Shown: positions 36,305 to 45,455, counted from the stretch's first letter. The stretch is 64,000 nt of DNA from Corynebacterium crudilactis (GCF_001643015.1 NZ_CP015622.1:881358-945357); one strand, 5' to 3'. Notes: generated from the letters alone by a model not told the origin. Made by a program: numbers and translations.

Positions 36305-36958
36305 CTATTCTTCGGCTATGTTATTGTGCGCGCGATCCCCAGTGAGAACTACTGCGAGGGGAGTGTTGAGCGACCTAGCTGCAACGTTTTCTGCGATTGT
36401 TTTTGGAAGCGCTATCAAGATAGTTGAAGGGTCGTCTCCTCCTGCCAGAATTACCTTTCCACCTGCAGCGATAGTCTCTGGGAGACCGCTGTCTGAGTCT
36501 TGGGAGACAACAGAGATTGTGTCTCCATGCTGAAGGAGCGGGATGACAGAGGGTTCCGCCAAAGTGAGTGGAACCATGTTAATTTCCTCGGACAAAGAAT
36601 CTTCAGTGACGTTAGACACAACTGAGTTTATCAATTCTGTTCCTACGAATCGAGGTTTCGTGGCGATTTCCCCGGAACTCAGCGTAGAGGCTGCAACTAA
36701 GCCAATCACGTCATCTTCTGTAGTGAAAGCATTTTTGGGTAAGTGGGGGCTCGGGATCTCGCGTAGCCCTATATCGGTTGCTTCCACTTTTGACCCCGCA
36801 GCAATATCTTGTAAAACCACTACTACCTGCGGGTCTTGTTTTATTAAGGAATGCACGAACATGAGTGCAGCAATTCCGAGCAGGATGCTTGCGATAATTC
36901 TTCTTAAAACGAGAGTTCGGTGCCAGCTTGGGGTGGTGAGAGTCTTTTTTAAGTCCAT
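36305..36958 (-). CDS. SAF-domain membrane-anchored protein (CpaB/FlgA-like)
   Basis: A 217-residue protein: a basic cytoplasmic start, one membrane helix LRRIIASILLGIAALMFVHS, then a SAF domain VVVLQDIAAGSKVEATDIGL with a later segment INMVPLTLAEPSVIPLLQHG. This is the layout of CpaB/RcpC pilus-assembly proteins, but no other pilus genes are near. Its neighbours are fthC and mscL; the role is unknown. Confidence 0.78.
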   Translation of the reverse strand: MDLKKTLTTPSWHRTLVLRRIIASILLGIAALMFVHSLIKQDPQVVVVLQDIAAGSKVEATDIGLREIPSPHLPKNAFTTEDDVIGLVAASTLSSGEIATKPRFVGTELINSVVSNVTEDSLSEEINMVPLTLAEPSVIPLLQHGDTISVVSQDSDSGLPETIAAGGKVILAGGDDPSTILIALPKTIAENVAARSLNTPLAVVLTGDRAHNNIAEE

Positions 36959-36976
36959 ACTTAGTTGGACTGATTT

Positions 36977-37549
36977 TTAGGCTCCGAGGTTCCGTACTCC
37001 TGCGGGGGTGATGATGGCATTGACAGGGAGATCGTGTTCTTCGGTGGAAATATCATCTCGAATTTCACCATTGAACAACAAAGTAACTATGTCAGCCTTG
37101 ACTCCTGTGGCGAGTGCACGATCGTAGAAGCCGCCGCCTTTTCCTAAACGAACTCCATCGGGGGTGCAGGCTAATGCTGGGGCGATGACGAGATCGCAAA
37201 AATTGAGGGCTTCTGGCCCAAGTCTGGTTCCGCTTGGCTCTTGGATGCCAAAAGCACCTGGAATTAAGCTGGTAGGGCCTTCATAAAGCGCCCAGTCCAG
37301 CCGACGATCTTCGAGCGAGACTGGCAGGATGAGCGCGGGCGTTGCGGCGTGGAGGGCGTCGAGAAGCAATCTGCCGCCTGGTTCGGTACGAACCGGCACA
37401 TAAGCAGCAATCCTTTTGGGCTGTTTTGAGCGGATGTAATAAGAAACATTGGCAATGATGGCTGCGTTTTCCCGTGAGCGGGTGACTTCGTCCATATTGG
37501 CGCGAGCATCAAGGAGCTTGACGCGCAGTTCCTGCTTAGTTTGGCTCAT
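36977..37549 (-). CDS. fthC: 5-formyltetrahydrofolate cyclo-ligase
   Basis: Converts 5-formyl-THF to methenyl-THF with ATP. The 190-residue product has the family N-terminus KQELRVKLLDARANMDE, AAYVPVRTEPGGRLLLDAL, and the substrate loop VRLGKGGGFYDRALA near residue 130, with the conserved GGGFYDR. It diverges from galU with 36 bp between the start codons, as in other actinobacteria. Confidence 0.93.
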   Translation of the reverse strand: MSQTKQELRVKLLDARANMDEVTRSRENAAIIANVSYYIRSKQPKRIAAYVPVRTEPGGRLLLDALHAATPALILPVSLEDRRLDWALYEGPTSLIPGAFGIQEPSGTRLGPEALNFCDLVIAPALACTPDGVRLGKGGGFYDRALATGVKADIVTLLFNGEIRDDISTEEHDLPVNAIITPAGVRNLGA

Positions 37550-37585
37550 AAATATAAGGATAACCGTTATTTTCGGAGGGGCACG

Positions 37586-38557
37586 ATGTTTGGTGATTCA
37601 TTGGCGGGTAATGTTGTCTGCATGAGTTTGCCTATCGATGAGCACGTGAACGCGGTAAAAACCGTTGTGGTGCCTGCTGCAGGAATGGGAACCCGATTCC
37701 TTCCAGCCACGAAGACCGTACCCAAGGAGCTTCTTCCAGTGGTAGATACCCCTGGTATTGAGCTAATTGCTGCTGAAGCTGCTGACCTTGGTGCAACCCG
37801 CTTGGCTATAATCACCGCGCCGAATAAGGCGGGTGTACTTGCACACTTTGAGCGTTTTCTGGAATTAGAGGAAACTCTTACAGAGCGTGGCAAGACTGAG
37901 CAGGTGGCAAAGATTCGTCGCGCTGCTGATTTAATTGATGCTGTTCCAGTGACTCAGGAGAAGCCTTTGGGCTTGGGTCATGCTGTTGGCTTGGCGGAAT
38001 CTGTGCTGGATGATGATGAAGATGTCGTCGCAGTCATGCTGCCAGATGATCTTGTGCTGCCAACTGGTGTGATGGAACGCATGGCGGAAGTGCGCGCTAA
38101 ATTGGGCGGTTCTGTGCTGTGCGCCGTTGAGGTTGCAGAGGAAGATGTCTCCAAATACGGCATTTTCGAAATCGAAGCGGATACCGCAGATGATGATGTG
38201 AAAAAGGTCAATGGCATGGTGGAAAAGCCTGCCACCGCTGATGCGCCGTCCCGCTTTGCTGCAACTGGTCGCTACCTGCTTGACCGCAAGATCTTTGATG
38301 CGCTGCGTCGCATTACTCCAGGTGCTGGCGGCGAGCTGCAGCTCACCGATGCAATTGATTTGCTTATCGACGAGGGCCATCCGGTTCATATCGTGATTCA
38401 CAAGGGCAAGCGCCACGATCTTGGCAACCCTGGTGGATACATTCCAGCTTGTGTTGATTTTGGGTTGTCTCACCCTGTTTATGGACCTCAGCTCAAGCGC
38501 GCCATTAAGCAAATTTTGGCTGAGCATGAGGCTCTTGACGATTCTCAAGTAAAGTAG
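37586..38557 (+). CDS. galU: UTP-glucose-1-phosphate uridylyltransferase
   Basis: Makes UDP-glucose for cell-wall galactan, trehalose and glycogen precursors. The 323-residue product from ATG at 37586 has the nucleotide-binding VVPAAGMGTRFLPATKTVPK near residue 28, PKELLPVVDTP, and GRYLLDRKIFDALRRITPGA. The chosen ATG is preceded by a strong GGAGG six bases away; ATG at 37622 is an in-frame alternative. It is followed 28 bp later by the moeA-like glp gene. Confidence 0.96.
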   Translation: MFGDSLAGNVVCMSLPIDEHVNAVKTVVVPAAGMGTRFLPATKTVPKELLPVVDTPGIELIAAEAADLGATRLAIITAPNKAGVLAHFERFLELEETLTERGKTEQVAKIRRAADLIDAVPVTQEKPLGLGHAVGLAESVLDDDEDVVAVMLPDDLVLPTGVMERMAEVRAKLGGSVLCAVEVAEEDVSKYGIFEIEADTADDDVKKVNGMVEKPATADAPSRFAATGRYLLDRKIFDALRRITPGAGGELQLTDAIDLLIDEGHPVHIVIHKGKRHDLGNPGGYIPACVDFGLSHPVYGPQLKRAIKQILAEHEALDDSQVK

Positions 38558-38585
38558 CTGCCTGGTTCCGATTAGGAGGTCCGTA

Positions 38586-39845
38586 GTGCGATCAGTCGAA
38601 CAACAGCTATCCCTTGTCACTCAGGCAGCGGTAGCTCCCGAACCAGTACGCATCGCTATTGCTGAAGCGCTCGGTTTGATGTGCGCGGAAGAGGTTCAAG
38701 CCACTCGAGCTTTGCCCGGTTTCGCGCAAGCAGCGATTGATGGTTACGCGGTACGAGCGGTTGATGTCGGGGGCGAGAAATCGCTGAGTCAGCAGCTGCC
38801 CGTTGCTCCTCCGGAGAAATCTTTGCCTGTGGTGGGTGAAGTAGCTGCAGGTTCTCAGCAACCTTTACGTTTGCAGCCAAAGCAGGCAGTGATGGTTCAT
38901 ACTGGTGCGCCATTGCCAATGCTTGCTGATGCGGTTTTACCGATGGCATGGTCAGATCGTGGTCGAAAGCGTGTGACCGCGCAGCGTCCTGTTCGTTCCG
39001 GCGAATTCGTGCGTAAAGAGGGCGATGATATCCAGCCTGGAGACATCGCAGTCAGCGCTGGAGCCGTGCTAGGACCCGCTCAAATTGGGTTGCTTGCTGC
39101 TGTCGGCCGCTCCAAAGTACTGGTTTATCCACGTCCGCGGATGTCAGTGATTTCAGTTGGCGCAGAATTAGTTGATATCGATCGCCAGCCAGGCCTTGGC
39201 CAAGTATTTGATGTGAATTCTTATTCTTTAGCTGCTGCCGGTAGGGAAGCTGGAGCGGATGTCTATCGCTACGGCATCGCTGCTGGTGAACCTCGGCGTA
39301 TCAAAGAGATCATTGAATCTCAGATGCTGCGTTCTGAAATCATTGTGATCACTGGGGCAGTCGGTGGTTCTGGTTCTGCAGATGTGCGCCAAGTTCTCAG
39401 CGAACTTGGCGAGATCGATACGGAACGGGTAGCAATGCACCCTGGGTCGGTTCAAGGTTTCGGGCTTTTGGGTGAGAACAAGACACCATGTTTCTTGTTG
39501 CCATCTAATCCTTTGGCCTCCCTGGTTATTTTTGAAACTTTTGTCCGCCCGTTGGTTCGGATGAGCCTGGGCAAGAGCAATGCAGCACGCCGAGTGGTGC
39601 GTGCTCGTGCTCTCAACCATGTGGTGTCTGTCGCTGGGCGAAAAGGTTTTATTCGATCTCGTCTTATGCGCGATGCAGAAACTCAGGATTACCTGGTGGA
39701 AGCATTGGGAGGTGCCACAGGTGCTCCTTCCCATCTTTTAGCTGGACTTTCTGAGGCGAACGGCATGATTCGTATTCCAGAAGATGTTACGGAAATCCGA
39801 CCAGGCGATGTTGTAGACGTGATCTTCCTTGCCCAAGGCAGATAG
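38586..39845 (+). CDS. glp: MoeA-family protein, gephyrin-like Glp
   Basis: A 419-residue MoeA-fold protein. GTG start at 38586; domains in order: VEQQLSLVTQAAVAPEPVRI and the MoeA domain with LPGFAQAAIDGYAVRAVDVG, MVHTGAPLPMLADAVLPMAW, the MogA-like domain with TGAVGGSGSADVRQ (TGGxSxGxxD in MoeA) and LPSNPLASLVIFETFVRP, then a C-terminal domain. In corynebacteria the paralogue in this galU-rimJ-glpR context was shown to bind FtsZ and the membrane protein GlpR and to act in division. The gene context matches that one; ordinary molybdenum insertion remains possible. Confidence 0.85.
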   Translation: MRSVEQQLSLVTQAAVAPEPVRIAIAEALGLMCAEEVQATRALPGFAQAAIDGYAVRAVDVGGEKSLSQQLPVAPPEKSLPVVGEVAAGSQQPLRLQPKQAVMVHTGAPLPMLADAVLPMAWSDRGRKRVTAQRPVRSGEFVRKEGDDIQPGDIAVSAGAVLGPAQIGLLAAVGRSKVLVYPRPRMSVISVGAELVDIDRQPGLGQVFDVNSYSLAAAGREAGADVYRYGIAAGEPRRIKEIIESQMLRSEIIVITGAVGGSGSADVRQVLSELGEIDTERVAMHPGSVQGFGLLGENKTPCFLLPSNPLASLVIFETFVRPLVRMSLGKSNAARRVVRARALNHVVSVAGRKGFIRSRLMRDAETQDYLVEALGGATGAPSHLLAGLSEANGMIRIPEDVTEIRPGDVVDVIFLAQGR

Positions 39846-39849
39846 TTTA

Positions 39850-40512
39850 ATGCGTAATGCCCCGTCTGTGCCGACGCATTTTCGCCACCCCGGATGGCCA
39901 GAATCAACCCCCACTGTCACGTTGCCAGATGGGGGAGTGCTCCGGTTACGGCCTTTGAAGCGCCGTGATTTCCGCGCCTGGTCAGATTTGCGCATGCGGG
40001 ATAAGGAATTTCTGAAACCCGTGGAACCGACAGTTCCCACCTCGTGGCGCGAGGCTCATTCGCGTTTAGCCTGGTGGGATAACGTGAGTTATCTCTTGAA
40101 AGCGGCGCGCCAAGGCACCGTAGTTCCGTTGGTCATTGAGCTGGATGGTCGCTTTGTTGGGCAATTAACAATCGGAAATATCCAACACGGTGGCATCTCA
40201 GATGCCTGGATTGGTTATTGGGTATCGAGCACGGTGACGGGGCGGGGTATCGCCACCGCCGCCTGCGCGCTCGGCGTTGATCATGCTTTTCGACGCATCG
40301 GTCTGCATCGTTTAACCGCGACCTATTTGCCCAGCAACCCAGCTTCCGGAAAAGTACTAGCTCATAGCGGTTTCCGGGAAGAAGGATATCTCATCCGTAA
40401 TTTGCATATCGATGGAAAATGGATGGACCATCATTTCGTAGCGGTGCTGGCAGATGAGTATTCCATTACTGCAGTGGAGCGTTTAACACGTGAAGGCAGA
40501 CTACGCCGTTGA
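39850..40512 (+). CDS. rimJ: RimJ/RimL-type GNAT N-acetyltransferase
   Basis: A 220-residue acetyl-CoA-dependent N-acetyltransferase. The GNAT fold is visible: substrate domain LRLRPLKRRDFRAWSDLRMR, the acetyl-CoA loop VTGRGIATAACALGV near residue 130 and LTATYLPSNPASGKVLAHSG. Family members acetylate ribosomal protein S5 or other N-termini. ATG at 39850 chosen; a TTG at 39829 overlaps glp. It sits between glp and glpR as in mycobacteria (between moeA1 and the Rv0996-type gene). Confidence 0.88.
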   Translation: MRNAPSVPTHFRHPGWPESTPTVTLPDGGVLRLRPLKRRDFRAWSDLRMRDKEFLKPVEPTVPTSWREAHSRLAWWDNVSYLLKAARQGTVVPLVIELDGRFVGQLTIGNIQHGGISDAWIGYWVSSTVTGRGIATAACALGVDHAFRRIGLHRLTATYLPSNPASGKVLAHSGFREEGYLIRNLHIDGKWMDHHFVAVLADEYSITAVERLTREGRLRR

Positions 40513-40615
40513 CTTTTAATGCAGTTAGTTTTTCGGCGTGGCACTCAGTGTGCTATTAAGTTTGCCGATACCCTCGAGATCAGTTTTAAAATTTGCACCC
40601 ATACGGGAAGGTTAG

Positions 40616-41635
40616 GTGCTCCACGTGTCCGGATTCCTTGTGATCGGCCTGATTGTGGTGGTGTGGCTTGTAGTGCTCGCACCACTGCTTCTTCGTGGCC
40701 AAAAGCCAATTGTTAAGGCTGGCGAAGCCTTCGATGACACTCGTGTCATTTCTGAAGGTGGAAGCAATATTCCTGCGCCTCGACGTCTCGGCGTCAGCCC
40801 TGATCACGCAGATGAAGATGAAGAATCAGATGAACTTGTAGATGACTACGAGATCGTCGATTCTCCAAGTATTTTCCGTCCGCGTAAAGAAGAGCGCTTC
40901 GAAGAAGACCTCGATGCGGATATGGAAATGGATGACGATATTGAAGTCTCCCTTGAAGACGAAGAATATGTTGAGCCAGCTCCCGTTGTAGAAGTATCTC
41001 AGGAATGGAACGTGGAAGAGCATTATGACTTGGATGATGCTCACACCACTCCACTTGATCAGCTACACCCTGCAGCTCGAGCACGTGCCTATGAAGACTA
41101 TCGCTCAGAAGAACAAGCACAACCAGTCGCTGAAGAATACGAAAGCGATTCGGAACTGACTGAGGAAGACGTTGCTTTTGCAGCACGTCGCCGTGGTCGT
41201 GGCTATTACGACCCAGAAGCCGATCGAGAGTTTGCTGCCTCGCAGTACATCCGTCGCCAGCGCACATTGCTGGGGCTTGTCGCAGCCGTGGTTATCACTG
41301 TCATTTTAGGATTCGTCTTCGGCGGTGGAGTATGGGCACTGACAGCGATTGCCGCTGCATCTACAGTCGTGTACCTGATGGCATTGCGCAGCCAGGTGCG
41401 TGCAGAAAATGAATTGCGTGCACGTCGTATTCGTAGACTACGTCGTTCCAGGATGGGTGTTCGTAGCCCTGAAGATCTGCCGTCACGGCTGCGTCGTCCG
41501 GGTGCTGTGGTCTTGGAAATTGATGATGAATCACCAGACTTCGAAGGCCTTGCTACCGTATCTTTGGCAGAAGAAACTCATTACCAAGAGCCAGGCCGCA
41601 ACGTTCGACACCTAGGTCAACGTCGAGTGAGCTAA
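40616..41635 (+). CDS. glpR: Glp receptor GlpR / SepX-type division membrane protein
   Basis: A 339-residue membrane protein of the actinobacterial SepX/GlpR group. One helix at the N-terminus (FLVIGLIVVVWLVVLAPLLL), a long acidic cytoplasmic loop (about residues 60-200) rich in Glu and Asp, then two C-terminal helices (TLLGLVAAVVITVILGFVFG and VWALTAIAAASTVVYLMAL) followed by a basic segment ARRIRRLRRSRMG. GlpR binds Glp and links FtsZ to the membrane in C. glutamicum. GTG at 40616 is used; GTG at 40625 is possible. Recognised by layout and position after rimJ. Confidence 0.85.
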   Translation: MLHVSGFLVIGLIVVVWLVVLAPLLLRGQKPIVKAGEAFDDTRVISEGGSNIPAPRRLGVSPDHADEDEESDELVDDYEIVDSPSIFRPRKEERFEEDLDADMEMDDDIEVSLEDEEYVEPAPVVEVSQEWNVEEHYDLDDAHTTPLDQLHPAARARAYEDYRSEEQAQPVAEEYESDSELTEEDVAFAARRRGRGYYDPEADREFAASQYIRRQRTLLGLVAAVVITVILGFVFGGGVWALTAIAAASTVVYLMALRSQVRAENELRARRIRRLRRSRMGVRSPEDLPSRLRRPGAVVLEIDDESPDFEGLATVSLAEETHYQEPGRNVRHLGQRRVS

Positions 41636-41657
41636 GTTCAGGGTAAGGTTGCGGGCT

Positions 41658-42860
41658 ATGCCCAGAACTGCAACCAAGCTTAAAGTTTTTACCTTTTTAG
41701 CTGTCCTTGTGGCAGCTTTTAATTTACGCTCTGCCATTGTCTCTGTGGGCGCAGTTCTTGATGAGCTGGTCCAAGCCTTTGATGCATCCGGTGCTATCGC
41801 CGGAATTATTACAGCCATACCAGGAATTGCCTTTGGCATTTTTGGTGTGGCTGCTGTGCCTTTAGCCAAGAAAATTGGCCTCAGTGGTGCCCTTACATCC
41901 GGCATGGTGGTGGGGTTGATAGGCCTTGCGATCCGTCCTTGGGTGGGCGATATTTGGGCGTTTATTTTCCTGACTGGTTTCGTGGTCATGGGCATAGCTA
42001 TCGCAAATATTTTGCTTCCTGCATGGATTAAACTGCATGGTGGGAAAAACACAGTTGCCCTCATGACTGTCTACACCACGGTGCTGGGCGTGGGTTCTAC
42101 ATTGGGGCCATTGTCCACTTTGTTGTTTAACGGTTCGGATGCGTGGCGCTGGGCCATTTTCATCTGGGTTATACCAGCTGCATTGCAAGTGGTTATTTGG
42201 CTGCCCATGTGGTGGAACAAGAAATATGATTTTCCTGCTCAAACTGTCACAATAGGATCAGTAGCTAAGATTTGGACATCTCCCACAGCCTTTTTCATCA
42301 TGCTGTTTTTCGGTTTGCAATCCATGAATGCTTATATCCAAATGGGATGGCTGCCAAAGATCTTCATCGATGCAGGTGTCAGCCCAGCTCATGCATCCAT
42401 CGGGTTATCCATCGTGGGCATCATGGGCATTGTCGGTGGTATCACGATGCCATTTGCTATTGCGCGAACACGAAATAAAAACTTGGTGTGGTTCCCCGTA
42501 GTCTTCGGGATTTCGATGTTCTTGGGCTACGTAGGCACCTGGTTATGGCCAGCACAGGGCTGGTTCTTATGGTCTTTCTTCTTAGGCTTTGGAGGTTTGT
42601 GCTTCCCAATGGCTATTGCCTTGATCCCAGCACGGACACGAGACCCGAGAATCACTGCAAGTTTGTCCGGTTTTGCACAGCCAGTGGGATATATTCTTGC
42701 CGCCCTGGGACCTTTGGCCGTGGGAGCTATTTATCAAGCACTTGGATCATGGTCTGAAATCCTTATTGGCCTAGCATTAGGAACTATTGTGCTGTCCATT
42801 GTGGGCTTTAGAGCAGCACGAAATCTGATGGTCGATGATGAACTAGCGATCCCAAATTAA
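41658..42860 (+). CDS. MFS transporter of the CynX/NimT type (second copy of this subfamily)
   Basis: A 400-residue transporter of about 12 helices with VAAFNLRSAIVSVGAVLDEL near the N-terminus and RVGTx-like GGVSGGITMPFAIA. It is a paralogue of the gene at 8375-9550 (shared N-terminal FNLRxAI motif). ATG at 41658; the frame is open a few codons further upstream from a TTG. The substrate is unknown. Confidence 0.85.
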   Translation: MPRTATKLKVFTFLAVLVAAFNLRSAIVSVGAVLDELVQAFDASGAIAGIITAIPGIAFGIFGVAAVPLAKKIGLSGALTSGMVVGLIGLAIRPWVGDIWAFIFLTGFVVMGIAIANILLPAWIKLHGGKNTVALMTVYTTVLGVGSTLGPLSTLLFNGSDAWRWAIFIWVIPAALQVVIWLPMWWNKKYDFPAQTVTIGSVAKIWTSPTAFFIMLFFGLQSMNAYIQMGWLPKIFIDAGVSPAHASIGLSIVGIMGIVGGITMPFAIARTRNKNLVWFPVVFGISMFLGYVGTWLWPAQGWFLWSFFLGFGGLCFPMAIALIPARTRDPRITASLSGFAQPVGYILAALGPLAVGAIYQALGSWSEILIGLALGTIVLSIVGFRAARNLMVDDELAIPN

Positions 42861-42906
42861 GCGTCAAGATAAGAATGAGAGTCAAGGCTGATGTACGCTG
42901 TCAACC

Positions 42907-43314
42907 ATGGATAAACCGGTCGTGAGGGATGCAGCCCTGCTGATTTTCCGTGCTGTGATTGGTGTGATTTTTGTGGCGCACGGGTGGGAAAAGCTATTTA
43001 TTTCTGGAGTGACGCAAGCAACAGGGCAGTTTTCGGCCTGGGGTGTGCCTCAGCCCAAGTTGTCAGTATGGATTGCCTCCATTGCTGAACTGCTGGGAGG
43101 AGCTTTCCTCGTGGTAGGTCTGCTCACCACATTTGTTGCTGGAGCCTTGGCTCTACTTATCGCAGCTGCCATCTATTTCGTGCATTTAAGCTCAGGATTT
43201 TTCACCGTAGATAACGGCATTGAATTCCCCTTGCTCATCATCGTGTCTTTGCTCATGATTGTGGTGTTCGGATCTGGCAGAGCAAGTGTTGACGGGGTGC
43301 TCACGCGTGGTTGA
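42907..43314 (+). CDS. DoxX-family membrane protein
   Basis: A 135-residue four-helix membrane protein with the family start DAALLIFRAVIGVIFVAHGW, the HGWxK signature (HGWEKLF) and SIAELLGGAFLVVGLLT. DoxX proteins are linked to redox stress in mycobacteria, where they complex with superoxide dismutase. Its stop codon lies inside the start of the next gene (overlap of eight bases), so the two are coupled. Confidence 0.9.
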   Translation: MDKPVVRDAALLIFRAVIGVIFVAHGWEKLFISGVTQATGQFSAWGVPQPKLSVWIASIAELLGGAFLVVGLLTTFVAGALALLIAAAIYFVHLSSGFFTVDNGIEFPLLIIVSLLMIVVFGSGRASVDGVLTRG

Positions 43315-43978
43315 CTGTAGTGCCATTCAAGCTGCTTTATCGGCAAAATTGGATGGGGAGCCTCCTGGCCTGGAGGACACCGTAATCGAAGCACACTTAG
43401 CTAATTGCGAGGAGTGCCGAAATTACTACAACCGTGCCGCCGAGTTGAACAGAATGCTCAACTTTTGTGTTGCCGAACCACGGACATTAACTCCACCGGA
43501 TCTCTCTGCGATTATTTTGGCAGAGGTGGAGCCGGAGTGGCGTAAGCATGCCAATGCCAGAGTCATTGGGGCCATGTTGTCTCGAGTGGTGCTGGTAATT
43601 TTAGGCGTGGCATATTTGGCGTGGGGAGTAATCCAGCTGGGGGACACGACGTCGATAAGCGTGCAAGAAGACCCGCTTACCTCGCGGCTTGTCGCAGAGG
43701 CCGTGGCCTTCCGCTTTGGTCTTGCTGTCGGCCTGTTTTTCGCGGCGTGGAAGCCTAGAATTATTGCTGGCTTGCTGCCTGTTTTTGCCACGATGTGGAC
43801 ATTTAGTGCTGGTTTTGCAGCCCGTGATCTGGTGTTTGGTGTGGCGGATTCGCAGACTGGATGGTCGCTTGCGCTGCTTCTTATTTCTACCGTTGTACTG
43901 GCATTGGCCTGGGTGAACAGTTTTGGAACAGGCGTTTTCCGTCGCACATGGAATTCATTAAACGCCACACCCGCCTAA
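43307..43978 (+). CDS. zf-HC2 zinc-binding membrane protein (anti-sigma-like)
   Basis: A 223-residue protein from GTG at 43307, overlapping the DoxX gene. The N-terminus has the anti-sigma zinc-finger signature HLANCEECRNYYNR (H-x3-C-x2-C), preceded by CSAIQAALSAKLDGE, followed by about four helices from residue 90. Such proteins usually hold an ECF sigma factor at the membrane. No sigma gene adjoins it here, so its target is unknown. Confidence 0.78.
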   Translation: MVDCSAIQAALSAKLDGEPPGLEDTVIEAHLANCEECRNYYNRAAELNRMLNFCVAEPRTLTPPDLSAIILAEVEPEWRKHANARVIGAMLSRVVLVILGVAYLAWGVIQLGDTTSISVQEDPLTSRLVAEAVAFRFGLAVGLFFAAWKPRIIAGLLPVFATMWTFSAGFAARDLVFGVADSQTGWSLALLLISTVVLALAWVNSFGTGVFRRTWNSLNATPA

Positions 43979-43988
43979 GCTGGGGGCC

Positions 43989-45152
43989 ATGAGTTTTGCT
44001 GAACACGCAATCATTTGGCAGGTCTACCCATTAGGAGCCTTGGGTGCTCCGATTAGGCCTGAAGCCCCAGAACCTGTCACGCACCGCTTACCCAATCTCG
44101 CTAGCTGGCTGGACTACCTCGTGGGCTTGGGGTGCAACGCGTTGATGCTGGGGCCCGTGTTCGCCTCCGTAAGCCACGGCTATGACACGCAAGATTTCTA
44201 CCGCGTGGATCCACGGCTGGGCACCGAAGCTGACATGGATGAATTACTGGCTGCTGCGCAAAGCCGTGGCATCGGGGTCATTTTAGATGGCGTGTTCAAC
44301 CATGTATCCAACACCTCAAAATACGAAGCTTTAACCACCGGATCTTCCTTTGAAGGCCACGATATTTTAGCGGAGCTAGACCATAACAATCCGGCTGTAG
44401 TTGCTCTCGTAGTCGATGTGATGAATTACTGGCTGGATCGTGGCATTGCTGGTTGGCGGCTCGATGCGGTGTATGCCGTTGCTCCCGAATTTTGGGCGAA
44501 GGTGTTGCCACAGGTGAGACAACAGCACCCAGATTCCTGGATCTTAGGCGAGATGATCCACGGCGATTATGCGGAATATGTGCAATCTTCAGGCATTGAC
44601 TCAGTGACTGAATATGAACTGTGGAAGGCAATCTGGAGCAGCATTAAAGAAAGCAATTTCTTTGAATTGGAATGGACTCTAGGAAGGCACAATGAGTTCT
44701 TAGAGACCTTTGTGCCACAGACATTTATCGGCAATCATGATGTCACCCGTATTGCCACCCAAATTGGCCAAGAAAAAGCGATTCTTGCTGCAGTAATCCT
44801 CTTTACCGTAGGTGGCGTTCCAAGCATTTATTATGGCGATGAACAAGGGTTTACCGGCCTCAAGGAAGAAAATATTGCTGGCGATGATGCCATCAGGCCA
44901 CCTCTGCCAGCAGAGTTTTCTCCCTTGGGAAAGTGGATCGAGAATATTTATAAAGCCTTGATTGCCATTCGTAGGCAGCACCCTTGGCTGCATCAGGCGC
45001 ACACCGAGGTCGTAGAGATTGAAAATGAATCCTTGACTTATAAAGCTGTGGGAGCAGAAGGCCAGGAACTGCTGGTGCAGCTAGATCTCCAAGCTGTCTC
45101 CGCACGCATTTCTGAAGGAGAGACGGAGCTGTTTAGTTACACAGCTTCTTAG
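43989..45152 (+). CDS. GH13 alpha-amylase-family glycosidase
   Basis: A 387-residue cytoplasmic TIM-barrel enzyme of glycoside hydrolase family 13. Conserved regions: I DGVFNHVS near residue 98, II GWRLDAVYAV (nucleophile Asp) near residue 156, III ILGEMI (acid/base Glu), IV FIGNHDVTR near residue 247. It lacks a signal peptide and the long C-terminal domain of secreted amylases, which suggests an intracellular sugar or oligosaccharide substrate. The exact specificity is undefined. Confidence 0.9.
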   Translation: MSFAEHAIIWQVYPLGALGAPIRPEAPEPVTHRLPNLASWLDYLVGLGCNALMLGPVFASVSHGYDTQDFYRVDPRLGTEADMDELLAAAQSRGIGVILDGVFNHVSNTSKYEALTTGSSFEGHDILAELDHNNPAVVALVVDVMNYWLDRGIAGWRLDAVYAVAPEFWAKVLPQVRQQHPDSWILGEMIHGDYAEYVQSSGIDSVTEYELWKAIWSSIKESNFFELEWTLGRHNEFLETFVPQTFIGNHDVTRIATQIGQEKAILAAVILFTVGGVPSIYYGDEQGFTGLKEENIAGDDAIRPPLPAEFSPLGKWIENIYKALIAIRRQHPWLHQAHTEVVEIENESLTYKAVGAEGQELLVQLDLQAVSARISEGETELFSYTAS

Positions 45153-45455
45153 CCGGATAGAGCCATACCGCAGATAGGGTTCATCATTTTTTGGGAGACG
45201 GAATTCCTGGCCATTTAAAGGCCTTATATTTCCCAAGGCCTAAAAAATATGTCAGGGGAGCTTAGTTAAGCGCTTAAATGGCGTTCTACGGAGGGGTGTT
45301 TTTGGGAGATTGGTGCCTGCTTTTAACGTTTTGTGAGGATTTACCATTTCTTCAGGGGTTGCCCGAAGAAATGGTAAATCCTAACGCGCTACAACAAACG
45401 TGCATAAAGCGGCCTGAAAAGTGAGGCTCTGTGTAGCGATTTCAGGAGATAGCAG
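45153..45455. other. 303-bp convergent intergenic region with two inverted repeats
   Basis: No gene is visible. It contains AGGCCTT...AAGGCCT at 45219-45241 and a perfect 18-bp inverted repeat at 45336-45382, listed separately. The rest has no recognisable promoter or RNA gene. It lies between the stops of the glycosidase and pmt genes. Confidence 0.7.
45336..45382. repeat. Perfect 18-bp inverted repeat
   Basis: AGGATTTACCATTTCTTC at 45336-45353 and its exact reverse complement at 45365-45382 are separated by 11 bases. It could fold into a long hairpin in either transcript. No T-tract follows on either strand, so it is not a typical terminator. Confidence 0.85.
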
